Assembly (NCBI RefSeq): GCF_002995795.1
Contig: NZ_PVXN01000053.1
Location: 186,001 to 250,000 of the forward strand
DNA: 64,000 nucleotides
Direction: 5' to 3'
Source: Clostridium thermopalmarium DSM 5974
GTDB lineage: Bacteria > Bacillota > Clostridia > Clostridiales > Clostridiaceae
The translations under genes and the position numbers were made by a program. The notes under the pieces were generated by a model. The model had not been told where the DNA came from and made no database searches. It was given only the letters and a program-made list of their open reading frames with translations. Position 1 is the first letter of the stretch. Each line of letters starts with the position of its first letter. Of this stretch, positions 24,877-34,508 are shown piece by piece.

Positions 24877-24908
24877 TTTCGACAAAGTATATGGGGAGGA
24901 TTATTATT

Positions 24909-25694
24909 GTGGAGTATAAGAATGTTTTATTTGAAAAGGAAGGAAAGATAGCTGTAGTAACTATCAATAGACCAAAGGCGTTAAATGCGTTAAACTCAGA
25001 TACTTTAAAAGAATTGGACAAGGTTATAGATGAAGTTGCGAGTGACAATGAAGTTTTAGCGGTTATCATAACAGGAGCTGGAGAAAAGGCATTTGTTGCT
25101 GGAGCAGACATATCTGAAATGAAAGATTTAAACGTTTTAGAAGGTAGAGCATTCGGAATTTTAGGAAATAATGTATTCAGAAAAATTGAAACATTAGAAA
25201 AACCAGTTATAGCAGCTGTTAATGGATTTGCCCTAGGCGGGGGATGCGAATTATCAATGTCTTGTGACATAAGAATAGCTTCAGAAAAAGCTAAATTTGG
25301 ACAACCAGAAGTTACACTTGGAATAACTCCAGGCTTTGGAGGAACACAAAGACTTGCAAGACTTGTAGGCATGGGAATGGCAAAAGAATTAATATTCTCA
25401 GCTAGAACAATAAATGCTGAAGAAGCTTTAAGAATTGGACTTGTAAATAGAGTTGTTGCACCAGAAGCTTTAATGGATGAAGCTAAAAAACTTGCAAATA
25501 CTATAGCAAGCAATGCGCCAATTGCTGTAAAACTATGTAAACAAGCTATTAACAGAGGTATGCAAGTAGATATAGATACAGCAATTAGCATAGAAGCAGA
25601 AATCTTTGGAGAGTGCTTCTCAACAGAAGATCAAACTGATGCTATGACAGCGTTTGTTGAAAAGAGAAAACTAGAAGGCTTTAAAAACAGATAG
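24909..25694 (+). CDS. crt: Crotonase (3-hydroxybutyryl-CoA dehydratase), copy 1
   Basis: This 261-residue enzyme dehydrates 3-hydroxybutyryl-CoA to crotonyl-CoA in butyrate formation. It has the oxyanion-hole sequence AFVAGADISEM (about 63-73) and the catalytic Glu region ALGGGCELSMSCD and GQPEVTLGITPGFGGTQRL. It starts at GTG 24909 behind GGGGAGG. A longer in-frame start at 24834 is unlikely because it would cover the Rex operator. It differs from copy 2 by one residue (Phe8 versus Leu8) and about 18 bases, all in the first 330 bases. Confidence 0.96.
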   Translation: MEYKNVLFEKEGKIAVVTINRPKALNALNSDTLKELDKVIDEVASDNEVLAVIITGAGEKAFVAGADISEMKDLNVLEGRAFGILGNNVFRKIETLEKPVIAAVNGFALGGGCELSMSCDIRIASEKAKFGQPEVTLGITPGFGGTQRLARLVGMGMAKELIFSARTINAEEALRIGLVNRVVAPEALMDEAKKLANTIASNAPIAVKLCKQAINRGMQVDIDTAISIEAEIFGECFSTEDQTDAMTAFVEKRKLEGFKNR

Positions 25695-25806
25695 AGAAAC
25701 TCATAGATATATAGAAGATGTAGAAGATTGATAGGAAGAAAATCAATAGCATTAGCAATTTTATTAACACTTTAAGAATTAGGTAAATATGGGGAGGATT
25801 ATTATC

Positions 25807-26592
25807 ATGGAATACAAAAATGTTTTACTTGAAAAGGAAGGAAAAATAGCTGTAGTAACTATAAATAGACCAAAGGCATTAAATGCTTTAAATTCAGATA
25901 CATTAAAAGAATTGGACAAGGTTATAGATGAAGTTGCGAGTGACAATGAAGTTTTAGCAGTTATCATAACAGGAGCTGGAGAAAAGGCATTTGTTGCTGG
26001 AGCAGACATATCTGAAATGAAAGACCTAAACGTTTTAGAAGGTAGAGCATTCGGAATTTTAGGAAATAATGTATTCAGAAAAATTGAAACATTAGAAAAG
26101 CCAGTTATAGCAGCTGTTAATGGATTTGCTTTAGGTGGGGGATGCGAATTATCAATGTCTTGTGACATAAGAATAGCTTCAGAAAAAGCTAAATTTGGAC
26201 AACCAGAAGTTACACTTGGAATAACTCCAGGCTTTGGAGGAACACAAAGACTTGCAAGACTTGTAGGCATGGGAATGGCAAAAGAATTAATATTCTCAGC
26301 TAGAACAATAAATGCTGAAGAAGCTTTAAGAATTGGACTTGTAAATAGAGTTGTTGCACCAGAAGCTTTAATGGATGAAGCTAAAAAACTTGCAAATACT
26401 ATAGCAAGCAATGCGCCAATTGCTGTAAAACTATGTAAACAAGCTATTAACAGAGGTATGCAAGTAGATATAGATACAGCAATTAGCATAGAAGCAGAAA
26501 TCTTTGGAGAGTGCTTCTCAACAGAAGATCAAACTGATGCTATGACAGCGTTTGTTGAAAAGAGAAAACTAGAAGGCTTTAAAAATAGGTAG
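25807..26592 (+). CDS. crt: Crotonase (3-hydroxybutyryl-CoA dehydratase), copy 2
   Basis: This 261-residue tandem duplicate of crt1 has the same catalytic sequences. It starts at ATG 25807 behind the same GGGGAGGATTATTAT leader as copy 1, so the duplicated unit included the ribosome binding site. Bases 26137-26585 are identical to 25239-25687 (449 bases), while the 5' third differs at silent sites. That pattern suggests recent gene conversion. No separate Rex box or clear promoter lies in the 112-base gap, so it is probably read from the crt1 promoter. It sits 11 bases before bcd, the usual operon position of crt. Confidence 0.96.
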   Translation: MEYKNVLLEKEGKIAVVTINRPKALNALNSDTLKELDKVIDEVASDNEVLAVIITGAGEKAFVAGADISEMKDLNVLEGRAFGILGNNVFRKIETLEKPVIAAVNGFALGGGCELSMSCDIRIASEKAKFGQPEVTLGITPGFGGTQRLARLVGMGMAKELIFSARTINAEEALRIGLVNRVVAPEALMDEAKKLANTIASNAPIAVKLCKQAINRGMQVDIDTAISIEAEIFGECFSTEDQTDAMTAFVEKRKLEGFKNR

Positions 26593-26603
26593 GAGGTTTA
26601 AAC

Positions 26604-27743
26604 ATGAATTTTGAATTTACTAGAGAACAAGAATTAGTAAGACAAATGGTTAGAGAATTTGCTGAAAATGAAGTAAAACCTATAGCTGGAGAAATAGATA
26701 AAACTGAAGAATTTCCTATAGAAAATGTTAGAAAGATGGGTAAGTACGGATTAATGGGAATACCTTTCTCAACTGAATATGAAGGAGCAGGTGGAGACTA
26801 TCTTTCTTACATTTTTGCAGTAGAAGAATTAGCTAAAGTTTGCGGTACTCATAGTGTTATTCTTTCTGCTCACGTTTCACTTTGTGCATCTGTTATAGAC
26901 GCATTTGGAACTGAAGAGCAAAAGAAAAAGTATCTTCCAGATCTAGCAAGTGGTAGAAAAATTGGTGCCTTCGGTTTAACTGAGCCAAATGCTGGTACAG
27001 ATGCTGCAGGACAACAAACAGTAGCTGTTAAGGATGGAGATAAATATATACTTAACGGACAAAAAATATTTATAACTAACGGTGGATATGCTGATACTTT
27101 CATAGTATTTGCTATGACTGATAAGAGTAAAGGAACAAAAGGAATATCTGCTTTCATAGTAGAAAAAGGATTCCCAGGATTCTCAATAGGTAAAGTTGAA
27201 GACAAATTAGGAATAAGAGCTTCATCAACTACTGAGCTTATATTTGAAGATTGCGTAGTTCCAGCTGAAAACTTACTTGGAAAAGAAGGAAAAGGTTTTT
27301 CAATTGCAATGAAGACTCTTGACGGAGGAAGAATTGGTATAGCTGCTCAAGCATTAGGATTAGCAGAAGGTGCTTTAGAAGAAGCTATAAAATACATGAA
27401 AGAAAGAAAGCAATTTGGAAAGCAATTATACAAATTCCAAGGTATGGCATGGATGGCAGCAGAATGCAAAGCTAAAATTGAAGCTGCTAGATATTTAGTA
27501 TATAAGGCTGCTTGGAATAAGCAAGCTGGACTTCCTTACACTGTAGAAGCTGCAACAGCTAAATTATTTGCTGCTGAAACTGCTATGGAAGTAACTACTA
27601 AGGCTGTTCAAATGTTCGGTGGATACGGATATACTAAGGATTACCCAGTAGAAAGATTAATGAGAGACGCTAAGATAACTGAAATTTACGAAGGAACATC
27701 TCAAGTTCAAAAAATGGTTATTTCAGGTGCATTATTTAGATAA
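26604..27743 (+). CDS. bcd: Butyryl-CoA dehydrogenase
   Basis: This 379-residue acyl-CoA dehydrogenase reduces crotonyl-CoA to butyryl-CoA and, with EtfAB, bifurcates electrons from NADH to ferredoxin. Motifs seen: GAFGLTEPNAGTDA (FAD/substrate), RASSTTELIFEDCVVP, and the catalytic Glu in DAKITEIYEGTSQVQ near the C-terminus. AGGAGG precedes the ATG. Its length equals the clostridial enzymes. Confidence 0.97.
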   Translation: MNFEFTREQELVRQMVREFAENEVKPIAGEIDKTEEFPIENVRKMGKYGLMGIPFSTEYEGAGGDYLSYIFAVEELAKVCGTHSVILSAHVSLCASVIDAFGTEEQKKKYLPDLASGRKIGAFGLTEPNAGTDAAGQQTVAVKDGDKYILNGQKIFITNGGYADTFIVFAMTDKSKGTKGISAFIVEKGFPGFSIGKVEDKLGIRASSTTELIFEDCVVPAENLLGKEGKGFSIAMKTLDGGRIGIAAQALGLAEGALEEAIKYMKERKQFGKQLYKFQGMAWMAAECKAKIEAARYLVYKAAWNKQAGLPYTVEAATAKLFAAETAMEVTTKAVQMFGGYGYTKDYPVERLMRDAKITEIYEGTSQVQKMVISGALFR

Positions 27744-27771
27744 GAGATTAAGTCGAGGAGGAAATTAAACA

Positions 27772-28551
27772 ATGAATATAGTAGTTTGTTTAAAACAAGT
27801 TCCAGATACAAACCAAGTTAAAATAGATCCAGTAACAGGAACACTTATAAGAGAAGGAGTTCCATCAATCATTAACCCTGAAGATAAGCATGCTTTAGAA
27901 GAAGCATTAAGAATAAAAGATGAAAATGGAGCACACGTTACAGTTATATCTATGGGACCTCCACAAGCTGAAGCTGCTTTAAGAGAAGCAATGGCTATGG
28001 GAGCAGATGAAGCAATTCTTATAACAGATAGAGCATTTGCAGGAGCAGATACATTAGCTACTTCATATGCCCTTGCAGGAGCATTAAAGAAGTTAGAATA
28101 TGATATTGTATTCGCTGGAAGACAAGCAATTGACGGAGATACTGCACAAGTAGGACCAGAAATTGCTGAACACTTAGGAATTCCACAAGTAACTTATGTA
28201 CAAAAAGTAGAAATTAATGGAGATACTTTAACAGTAAACAGAGCTTTAGAAGACGGATATGAAGTATTAGAAGTAAAAACACCATGTCTTTTAACAGCAA
28301 TTAAAGAATTAAATGAACCAAGATATATGAATGTAAGAAATATATTCGAAGTATTCAAAAAAGAAGTTAAGATATGGAGCGTTAACGATATCGATGTAGA
28401 TAGAGAACTTCTAGGATTAAAGGGTTCACCAACAAAGGTTAAGAAATCTTGGCCAAAAGAAACAAAAGGTAAAGGTGAAGTTATCAATATGTCAGCTAAA
28501 GAAGCAGCAGCATTCGCAGCTTCAAAATTAAAGGAAAAGCACTATATTTAG
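27772..28551 (+). CDS. etfB: Electron transfer flavoprotein beta subunit
   Basis: This 259-residue protein forms the bifurcating Bcd-Etf complex. It opens with MNIVVCLKQVPDTNQVKIDP and carries the NAD/FAD-site stretch DEAILITDRAFAGADTLATS and VFAGRQAIDGDTAQVGPEIAE, typical of the EtfB of butyrate-forming clostridia. It lies 28 bases after bcd and 28 before etfA, with GAGGAGG upstream. Confidence 0.97.
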   Translation: MNIVVCLKQVPDTNQVKIDPVTGTLIREGVPSIINPEDKHALEEALRIKDENGAHVTVISMGPPQAEAALREAMAMGADEAILITDRAFAGADTLATSYALAGALKKLEYDIVFAGRQAIDGDTAQVGPEIAEHLGIPQVTYVQKVEINGDTLTVNRALEDGYEVLEVKTPCLLTAIKELNEPRYMNVRNIFEVFKKEVKIWSVNDIDVDRELLGLKGSPTKVKKSWPKETKGKGEVINMSAKEAAAFAASKLKEKHYI

Positions 28552-28579
28552 TATATAAGTAGAAGTGGAGGAATAGTCA

Positions 28580-29587
28580 ATGAATATAGCAGATTACAAA
28601 GGCGTTTGGGTATATGCTGAACAAAGAGATGGAGAACTTCAAAAGGTTGCTTTAGAATTATTAGGAAAAGGAAGAGAAATTGCAGATAAATTAGGAACAG
28701 AATTAACTGCAGTTTTACTTGGAAATAAAGTAGATGATTTAGCTAAAGAATTATTAGCTTACGGAGCAGATAAAGTATTATATATTGAAGATGAAAAATT
28801 AGCTCACTATACAACTGATGCTTACACAAAGGCAATTTGTGATTTAGCAAATGAAAGAAAACCAGAAGTTTTATTCATAGGAGCATCTTATATAGGAAGA
28901 GATTTAGGACCAAGAATAGCTGCAAGACTTAAGACTGGACTTACAGCTGACTGTACAGCATTAGACGTTGAAGAAGGAACAAATCAATTAATGATGACAA
29001 GACCTGCATTCGGCGGAAACTTAATGGCTACAATCATGTGTACAGAACACAGACCACAAATGGCTACAGTAAGACCAGGAGTTTTTGATAAATTAGCTAA
29101 AGATGAAACTAAAATAGATGAAGCTAAAATTGAAAAGGTATCAGCAGTATTAGAAGAAAAAGATTTAAGAGTAACTGTTAAAGAAGTTGTTAAAATAGCT
29201 AAAGAAGTAGCTGATATCAGTGAAGCTGAAATTATAGTATCAGGAGGAAGAGGAGTAGGAAGCAAAGAAAACTTTGCATTACTTCAAGAACTTGCTGATG
29301 TACTAGGTGGAACAGTAGCAGGATCAAGAGCAGCTGTTGAAAATGGCTGGATTGACCATGCGCTACAAGTAGGTCAAACAGGAAAGACAGTAAGACCAAA
29401 ACTATACGTTGCAGTAGGTATTTCAGGAGCAATCCAACACTTAGCTGGAATGCAAGATAGTGATTATATAATTGCTATTAACAGAGATGCTGATGCACCA
29501 ATCATGAATGTTGCTGATTTAGGATTAGTTGGAGACTTCGCAAAAATTATTCCTGAATTAATAGCTCAAATAAAAAGCTATAAATAA
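28580..29587 (+). CDS. etfA: Electron transfer flavoprotein alpha subunit
   Basis: This is a 335-residue protein. The C-terminal FAD domain shows VSGGRGVGSKENF, VAGSRAAVENGWIDHALQVGQTG and KLYVAVGISGAIQHLAGM, all standard EtfA motifs; AINRDADAPIMNVADLGLVGD closes the fold. It partners EtfB and Bcd. GTGGAGG lies before the ATG. Confidence 0.97.
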   Translation: MNIADYKGVWVYAEQRDGELQKVALELLGKGREIADKLGTELTAVLLGNKVDDLAKELLAYGADKVLYIEDEKLAHYTTDAYTKAICDLANERKPEVLFIGASYIGRDLGPRIAARLKTGLTADCTALDVEEGTNQLMMTRPAFGGNLMATIMCTEHRPQMATVRPGVFDKLAKDETKIDEAKIEKVSAVLEEKDLRVTVKEVVKIAKEVADISEAEIIVSGGRGVGSKENFALLQELADVLGGTVAGSRAAVENGWIDHALQVGQTGKTVRPKLYVAVGISGAIQHLAGMQDSDYIIAINRDADAPIMNVADLGLVGDFAKIIPELIAQIKSYK

Positions 29588-29683
29588 TTAAAATTAGGTT
29601 GGTTTTTAAATATAAGCAGTAGCTTATATCTTATAAATTAAACTCACAGTACTAATTTTAAATTGCTTAGGAGGTATGAAATT

Positions 29684-30532
29684 ATGAAGAGGGTATGTGT
29701 GCTTGGTGCTGGAACTATGGGATCAGGCATTGCTCAAGTATTTGCAATGAAAGGATTTGAAGTAGTTTTAAGAGATATTAAAGACGAGTTCGTTCAAAGA
29801 GGACTTGACGGCATTAACAAATCTCTTACCAAGCTAGTGTCAAAGGGGAAAATGGAAGAAGCTGTAAAGGAAGAAATTCTTTCAAGAATAACTGGAACAG
29901 TTGACCTAAATATGGCAGCTGATTGCGATTTAGTAGTAGAAGCAGCAGTAGAAAATATGGAAATAAAGAAACAAATCTTTGCTGAACTAGACAAAATATG
30001 CAAGCCAGAAACAATACTTGCATCAAATACATCTTCTTTATCAATAACTGAAGTTGCTTCAGCAACAAACAGACCAGATAAGGTTATAGGAATGCATTTC
30101 TTCAATCCAGCTCCAGTAATGAAGCTAATTGAAATTATAAGAGGAATGGCAACTTCTCAAGAAACTTTCGACGCTGTAAAAGAAGTTTCTTTAGCTATAG
30201 GAAAAGATCCAGTTGAAGTTGCAGAAGCTCCAGGATTTGTTGTAAACAGAATCTTAATTCCTATGATAAATGAAGCTGTTGGAATCTTAGCAGAAGGTAT
30301 AGCTTCAGCTGAAGATATAGATAAAGCTATGATGCTTGGTGCTAACCATCCAATGGGACCTTTAGCATTAGGAGACCTTATAGGACTTGATGTATGTCTT
30401 GCAATAATGGATGTATTATATAAAGAAACAGGAGATTCTAAGTACAGAGCTCATACATTACTTAGAAAATATGTAAGAGCTGGATGGCTTGGAAGAAAAA
30501 CAGGAAGAGGATTCCACAATTACGCTAAATAG
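29684..30532 (+). CDS. hbd: 3-hydroxybutyryl-CoA dehydrogenase
   Basis: This 282-residue enzyme reduces acetoacetyl-CoA to 3-hydroxybutyryl-CoA. The N-terminal NAD fold is [18 protein letters not shown]. The catalytic His/Glu pair lies in [17 protein letters not shown], and the C-terminal domain begins [20 protein letters not shown] chose ATG 29684 because AGGAGG is 9 bases upstream and 282 residues is the family length. It ends the operon; no thiolase gene is present here. Confidence 0.97.
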   Translation: MKRVCVLGAGTMGSGIAQVFAMKGFEVVLRDIKDEFVQRGLDGINKSLTKLVSKGKMEEAVKEEILSRITGTVDLNMAADCDLVVEAAVENMEIKKQIFAELDKICKPETILASNTSSLSITEVASATNRPDKVIGMHFFNPAPVMKLIEIIRGMATSQETFDAVKEVSLAIGKDPVEVAEAPGFVVNRILIPMINEAVGILAEGIASAEDIDKAMMLGANHPMGPLALGDLIGLDVCLAIMDVLYKETGDSKYRAHTLLRKYVRAGWLGRKTGRGFHNYAK

Positions 30533-30578
30533 TGATAATTGAAACAATTTTAACAATAACATAATATGACAGTAAGCG

Positions 30579-30610
30579 AAAGACTGTGCATTTTGTACGG
30601 TCTTTTGTTC
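30579..30610 (+). terminator. Terminator of the crt-hbd operon
   Basis: AAAGACTGTGCA and TGTACGGTCTTT form a 12-pair stem (two G-T pairs) with a TTT loop; TTGTTCT follows. Confidence 0.75.
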
Positions 30611-30668
30611 TATAATAGTAAAAAGATTAAAATATTGCCTCAAAAAGTATTAGAATTGTTATTAAAAC

Positions 30669-30716
30669 TTGATTGAGTACATAAACTGTAATATAATATT
30701 GTTAATAAATTAACTA
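30669..30716 (+). promoter_or_regulatory. Promoter and Rex operator of the alcohol dehydrogenase
   Basis: TTGATT (30669-30674), 17 bases, TATAAT (30692-30697), then TTGTTAATAAATTAACTA (30699-30716), a Rex box with one mismatch in 14 defined positions. The operator covers the expected RNA start, a classic repressor position. Confidence 0.8.
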
Positions 30717-30752
30717 TTATGAATAGTTGCAAAACAAATTAGGAGGGATACT

Positions 30753-31919
30753 ATGGCAAGATTTACATTACCTAGAGATATTTATTTTGGAGAAGGAAGT
30801 TTAGAGGTTTTAAAGACCATTAAAGGAAAAAAAGCAGTAATAGTTGTGGGCGGAGGCTCAATGAAGAGGTTTGGTTTCTTAGATAAAGTTGAAAGCTATT
30901 TAAAGGAAGCTGGAATAGATACAAAGCTAATTGAAGGCGTTGAACCTGATCCATCTGTGGAAACTGTTATGAATGGTGCTGCTATTATGAGAGAATTTGA
31001 GCCAGATTGGATTATAGGAATGGGCGGAGGTTCTCCAATAGATGCTGCAAAAGCTATGTGGATTTTCTATGAATATCCAGACTTTACTTTTGAACAAGCA
31101 GTGGTTCCTTTTGGAATACCAGAATTGAGGAAAAAGGCTAAATTTATAGCTATACCTTCAACAAGTGGTACTGCAACAGAGGTTACAGCTTTTTCAGTAA
31201 TAACTGATTATAAAACAGAAATAAAATATCCTTTAGCGGACTTCAATTTAACACCAGATATTGCTATAGTAGATCCTGAACTTGCACAAACTATGCCACC
31301 TAAATTAGTTGCACACACAGGAATGGATGCTTTAACTCATGCTATAGAGGCATATGTAGCTAGTGCAAGATCACCTTTCTCAGACCCACTTGCCATGAAA
31401 GCTATTGTTATGACTAAAGAAAATTTAGTTAAGTCTTTTGAAGGAGATAAGAAAGCTAGAAGTGAAATGCACATAGCACAATGTCTTGCAGGAATGGCTT
31501 TCTCTAATGCTTTACTTGGAATTACTCACAGTATGGCACATAAAATAGGAGCTGTATTCCATATACCACATGGATGTGCAAATGCTATTTTCCTTCCTCA
31601 TGTAATACAATACAATAGGAAAGCTTGTGAAGATAGATATGCAGAAATAGCTAGAAACTTAGGATTAAAAGGAAATACTAATTCAGAATTAGTTGATTCA
31701 TTAGTAGAAATGATAAATGACTTAAATACTAGATTAAACATACCTCATACTGTAAAAGAGTGGGGAGTACCTGAAGAAGACTTTAAGAAAAAGGTTGAAT
31801 TTATGGCACATAACGCAGTTCTAGATGCATGTACAGGTTCTAACCCAAGGCCAATAGATGAGGAGACTATGAAGAAGATATACAATTGTGCATTTTATGG
31901 TGATAAAGTTAATTTCTAA
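30753..31919 (+). CDS. Iron-containing alcohol dehydrogenase
   Basis: This 388-residue group III alcohol dehydrogenase probably reduces acetaldehyde or butyraldehyde with NAD(P)H. Signs are GGGSPIDAAKAMWI (nucleotide site), PSTSGTATEVTAFSVI, and metal-binding Asp/His in HTGMDALTHAIEAYV, GITHSMAHKIGAVFHIPHG. The Rex box at the promoter ties it to redox balance. AGGAGGG precedes the ATG. The name could be adhA or bdh; the substrate cannot be told from sequence. Confidence 0.92.
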   Translation: MARFTLPRDIYFGEGSLEVLKTIKGKKAVIVVGGGSMKRFGFLDKVESYLKEAGIDTKLIEGVEPDPSVETVMNGAAIMREFEPDWIIGMGGGSPIDAAKAMWIFYEYPDFTFEQAVVPFGIPELRKKAKFIAIPSTSGTATEVTAFSVITDYKTEIKYPLADFNLTPDIAIVDPELAQTMPPKLVAHTGMDALTHAIEAYVASARSPFSDPLAMKAIVMTKENLVKSFEGDKKARSEMHIAQCLAGMAFSNALLGITHSMAHKIGAVFHIPHGCANAIFLPHVIQYNRKACEDRYAEIARNLGLKGNTNSELVDSLVEMINDLNTRLNIPHTVKEWGVPEEDFKKKVEFMAHNAVLDACTGSNPRPIDEETMKKIYNCAFYGDKVNF

Positions 31920-31933
31920 AATATACTATTAGG

Positions 31934-31962
31934 AAGCTCTCTTTACGGGGAGCTTTTTATTA
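31934..31962 (+). terminator. Terminator after the alcohol dehydrogenase
   Basis: AAGCTCTC and GGGGAGCTT around TTTAC, then TTTTAT. Confidence 0.7.
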
Positions 31963-32048
31963 GATATAATAATATGTAGCAGTTAAAAAGTAAGAGATTT
32001 AGGGGTAGTTTATACTAGATTACTTATGAAGAGAAATGGGGGGTAATT

Positions 32049-32954
32049 ATGTTTAAAATCGTAAAAAAGAGGCTTTTAGTTCCTAATATATATCTTATGG
32101 ATATAGAAGCGCCAAGAGTAGCAAAATCGGCAAAACCAGGACAATTTATAATTATAAAGACAGATGAAAAAGGCGAAAGAATTCCTCTTACAATTTGTGA
32201 TTATAATGAAGAAAAAGGCACGGTAACAATAGTGTTCCAAACTGTGGGACATTCAACTATAGAGCTAGCAAAATATGAAGAAGGTGAATACATACGAGAT
32301 TTCGTAGGGCCTTTAGGAAGACCTTCAGAGTTTTTAAGTGAAAATATAGAAGAGTTGAAGAATAAAAAAGTATTATTTATATCAGGAGGAGTAGGAGCTG
32401 CTCCTGTATATCCACAGGTTAAATGGTTCCATAATAATGGAATGAAAGCGGATGTAATAATGGGTACTAGAACTAAGGAACTATTAATTTTAGAAGATGA
32501 AATGAATGCTGTAGCTGATAATGTATATATAACAACGGATGATGGATCTTATGGATTTAAAGGTTTAGTTACAGAAAAGTTTAAAGACTTAGTTGATAAT
32601 GAAGGCAAAAAATATGATTATGTTGTAGCAATTGGACCAGTTGTAATGATGAAATTTGTAGCACTTGCAACTAAGCCTTATGGAATAAAAACTATAGTAA
32701 GCATGAATCCCCTTATGGTAGATGGAACAGGTATGTGCGGGGCGTGCAGAGTTACTGTAGGTAACACTACGAAGTTTGCTTGTGTTGATGGACCAGAGTT
32801 TGATGGACATTTAGTAGATTTTGATGAAGCTATGAGAAGACAGGCTATGTATAAAACAGAGGAAGGAAAGAAAATTCTTGAAAAAGAATCTAAAATAATA
32901 GAAGCAGAGCACCATAAAAATGGCGGTGGCTGTGGTTGCGGAGGTGCTAAATAA
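32049..32954 (+). CDS. nfnA: NADH-dependent ferredoxin:NADP oxidoreductase, alpha subunit
   Basis: This 301-residue FAD/[2Fe-2S] protein of the ferredoxin-NADP reductase type has an FAD domain (GERIPLTICDYNEEKGTVTIVFQ), a nucleotide domain (FISGGVGAAPVYPQ), and cysteines for the [2Fe-2S] centre (GTGMCGACRVTVG ... FACVDGPEF). It has an unusual Gly/Cys tail, GGGCGCGGAK. With the downstream subunit it should interconvert NADH, reduced ferredoxin and NADPH. Its TAA overlaps the next ATG (TAATG). Confidence 0.88.
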   Translation: MFKIVKKRLLVPNIYLMDIEAPRVAKSAKPGQFIIIKTDEKGERIPLTICDYNEEKGTVTIVFQTVGHSTIELAKYEEGEYIRDFVGPLGRPSEFLSENIEELKNKKVLFISGGVGAAPVYPQVKWFHNNGMKADVIMGTRTKELLILEDEMNAVADNVYITTDDGSYGFKGLVTEKFKDLVDNEGKKYDYVVAIGPVVMMKFVALATKPYGIKTIVSMNPLMVDGTGMCGACRVTVGNTTKFACVDGPEFDGHLVDFDEAMRRQAMYKTEEGKKILEKESKIIEAEHHKNGGGCGCGGAK

Positions 32955-34345
32955 TGGATAGAATGAAGAGAACACCTATAAGAGAACAAGATCCAAAAGT
33001 TAGAGCTAAAAATTTTGATGAGGTTTGTTTAGGGTACACTGAAGAAGAAGCCATAGCAGAAGCTTCTAGATGTTTGCAGTGTAAGAACCCTTTATGCGTT
33101 GGAGCTTGTCCTGTTAATATTTATATACCTAAATTTATAGAGCAAATAAAAAATAGAAATTTTGAAGAGGCTGCAAGAATTATAGCTAAATATAGTTCTC
33201 TTCCAGCAGTATGTGGAAGAGTATGTCCACAAGAAACGCAATGTGAAGGAAAATGTGTTCTTGGAATAAAAGGAGAACCTGTAGCTATTGGAAAACTTGA
33301 AAGATTTGTTGGAGACTGGTCTAGAGAAAACAACATTAATCTTTCAGAAACAGAACCTAAAAAAGATAAAAAAGTTGCAGTAATAGGAAGTGGGCCTGCA
33401 GGACTTACTTGTGCAGGCGAATTAGCTAAAAAAGGATATGATGTTACCATATTTGAAGCTTTACATGAAGTTGGCGGAGTTTTGGTATATGGTATACCGG
33501 AATTTAGGCTTCCAAAAGAAACAGTAGTAAAAAGTGAAATTGAAAATATTAAAAAGTTAGGTGTAAAAATAGAAACAAATGTAATAGTAGGTAGAACAGC
33601 TAATATAGATAAGCTCATGGAAGAAGAAGGATTTGAAGCTGTATTTATAGGCTCAGGTGCAGGACTTCCTAAGTTTATGGGTATACCAGGAGAAAATTCT
33701 AATGGAGTATTTTCAGCTAATGAGTTTTTAACTAGAATAAACTTGATGAAGGCATATAGAGAAGATTATGACACTCCAGTTAAGATTGGAAAAAAGGTAG
33801 CCGTTGTAGGAGGAGGAAATGTTGCTATGGACGCAGCAAGAACTGCTCTAAGGCTTGGAGCTGAAACTCATATTGTTTATAGAAGATCTGAATCAGAACT
33901 TCCAGCAAGAGTAGAAGAAGTTCATCATGCAAAAGAAGAAGGAATAATATTTGACCTTTTAACTAATCCAATTGAAATCTTAGCAGATGAAAATGGATGG
34001 GTTAAAGGTATGAAGTGTGTAAAAATGGAGCTAGGAGAACCAGATGAATCAGGAAGAAGAAGACCAAAAGTTATAGAAGGCTCTGAGTTTATAATGGATG
34101 TAGATACTGTAATTATGTCCCTTGGAACATCTCCAAATCCACTAATATCTTCGACTACAGAAGGACTTGCTACTAACAAATGGGGATGTATAATAGCTGA
34201 AGAATCTACAGGAAAAACATCAAAGGATGGAGTATATGCTGGAGGAGATGCTGTAACAGGAGCAGCTACAGTAATACTAGCTATGGAAGCAGGAAAAAAA
34301 GCAGCAAAAGCTATAGACGAGTTCTTATCTAATAAGGATAAATAA
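32954..34345 (+). CDS. nfnB: NADH-dependent ferredoxin:NADP oxidoreductase, beta subunit (GltD-like)
   Basis: This 463-residue iron-sulfur flavoprotein has N-terminal [4Fe-4S] cysteines (CLQCKNPLCVGACPVNIYIP, CGRVCPQETQCEGKCVLG). An FAD fold follows (VAVIGSGPAGLTCAGELAKKGYDV), then an NADPH fold (VAVVGGGNVAMDAARTALRLGAE). Alone it would be called the glutamate synthase small subunit; coupling to NfnA and location in an electron-bifurcation region favour NfnB. The gene overlaps nfnA by one base. Confidence 0.88.
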   Translation: MDRMKRTPIREQDPKVRAKNFDEVCLGYTEEEAIAEASRCLQCKNPLCVGACPVNIYIPKFIEQIKNRNFEEAARIIAKYSSLPAVCGRVCPQETQCEGKCVLGIKGEPVAIGKLERFVGDWSRENNINLSETEPKKDKKVAVIGSGPAGLTCAGELAKKGYDVTIFEALHEVGGVLVYGIPEFRLPKETVVKSEIENIKKLGVKIETNVIVGRTANIDKLMEEEGFEAVFIGSGAGLPKFMGIPGENSNGVFSANEFLTRINLMKAYREDYDTPVKIGKKVAVVGGGNVAMDAARTALRLGAETHIVYRRSESELPARVEEVHHAKEEGIIFDLLTNPIEILADENGWVKGMKCVKMELGEPDESGRRRPKVIEGSEFIMDVDTVIMSLGTSPNPLISSTTEGLATNKWGCIIAEESTGKTSKDGVYAGGDAVTGAATVILAMEAGKKAAKAIDEFLSNKDK

Positions 34346-34360
34346 ATATTTCTATTTATA

Positions 34361-34399
34361 AATACTCAGTGAGCTCAACTAGCTCACTGAGTATTTTTT
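34361..34399 (+). terminator. Terminator of nfnAB
   Basis: Perfect 15-base arms AATACTCAGTGAGCT and complement around CAACT, then TTTTTTC. Confidence 0.92.
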
Positions 34400-34508
34400 C
34401 TTTACATGGGGATGAAAGTAGGGCATAATACTACATATATAGTATGCATGAATGCATGCATCATTTTTAGTTTTTTCACACATTACAATTTAGTTCGGAG
34501 GTGCAATA

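Noticed and set aside
24834-24908. In-frame N-terminal extension of crt1 (25 residues)
   Set aside because: It would cover the Rex operator, lacks a ribosome binding site, and is not in crt2 or in the family; GTG 24909 has GGGGAGG.
24803-26489. Long minus-strand ORFs opposite both crt genes
   Set aside because: Two near-identical antisense frames mirror the duplication; composition follows the crt codons and no start signals exist.
30539-30556. Possible Rex box after hbd (TTGAAACAATTTTAACAA)
   Set aside because: Only one half-site fits, and it lies at the end of the operon before the terminator.
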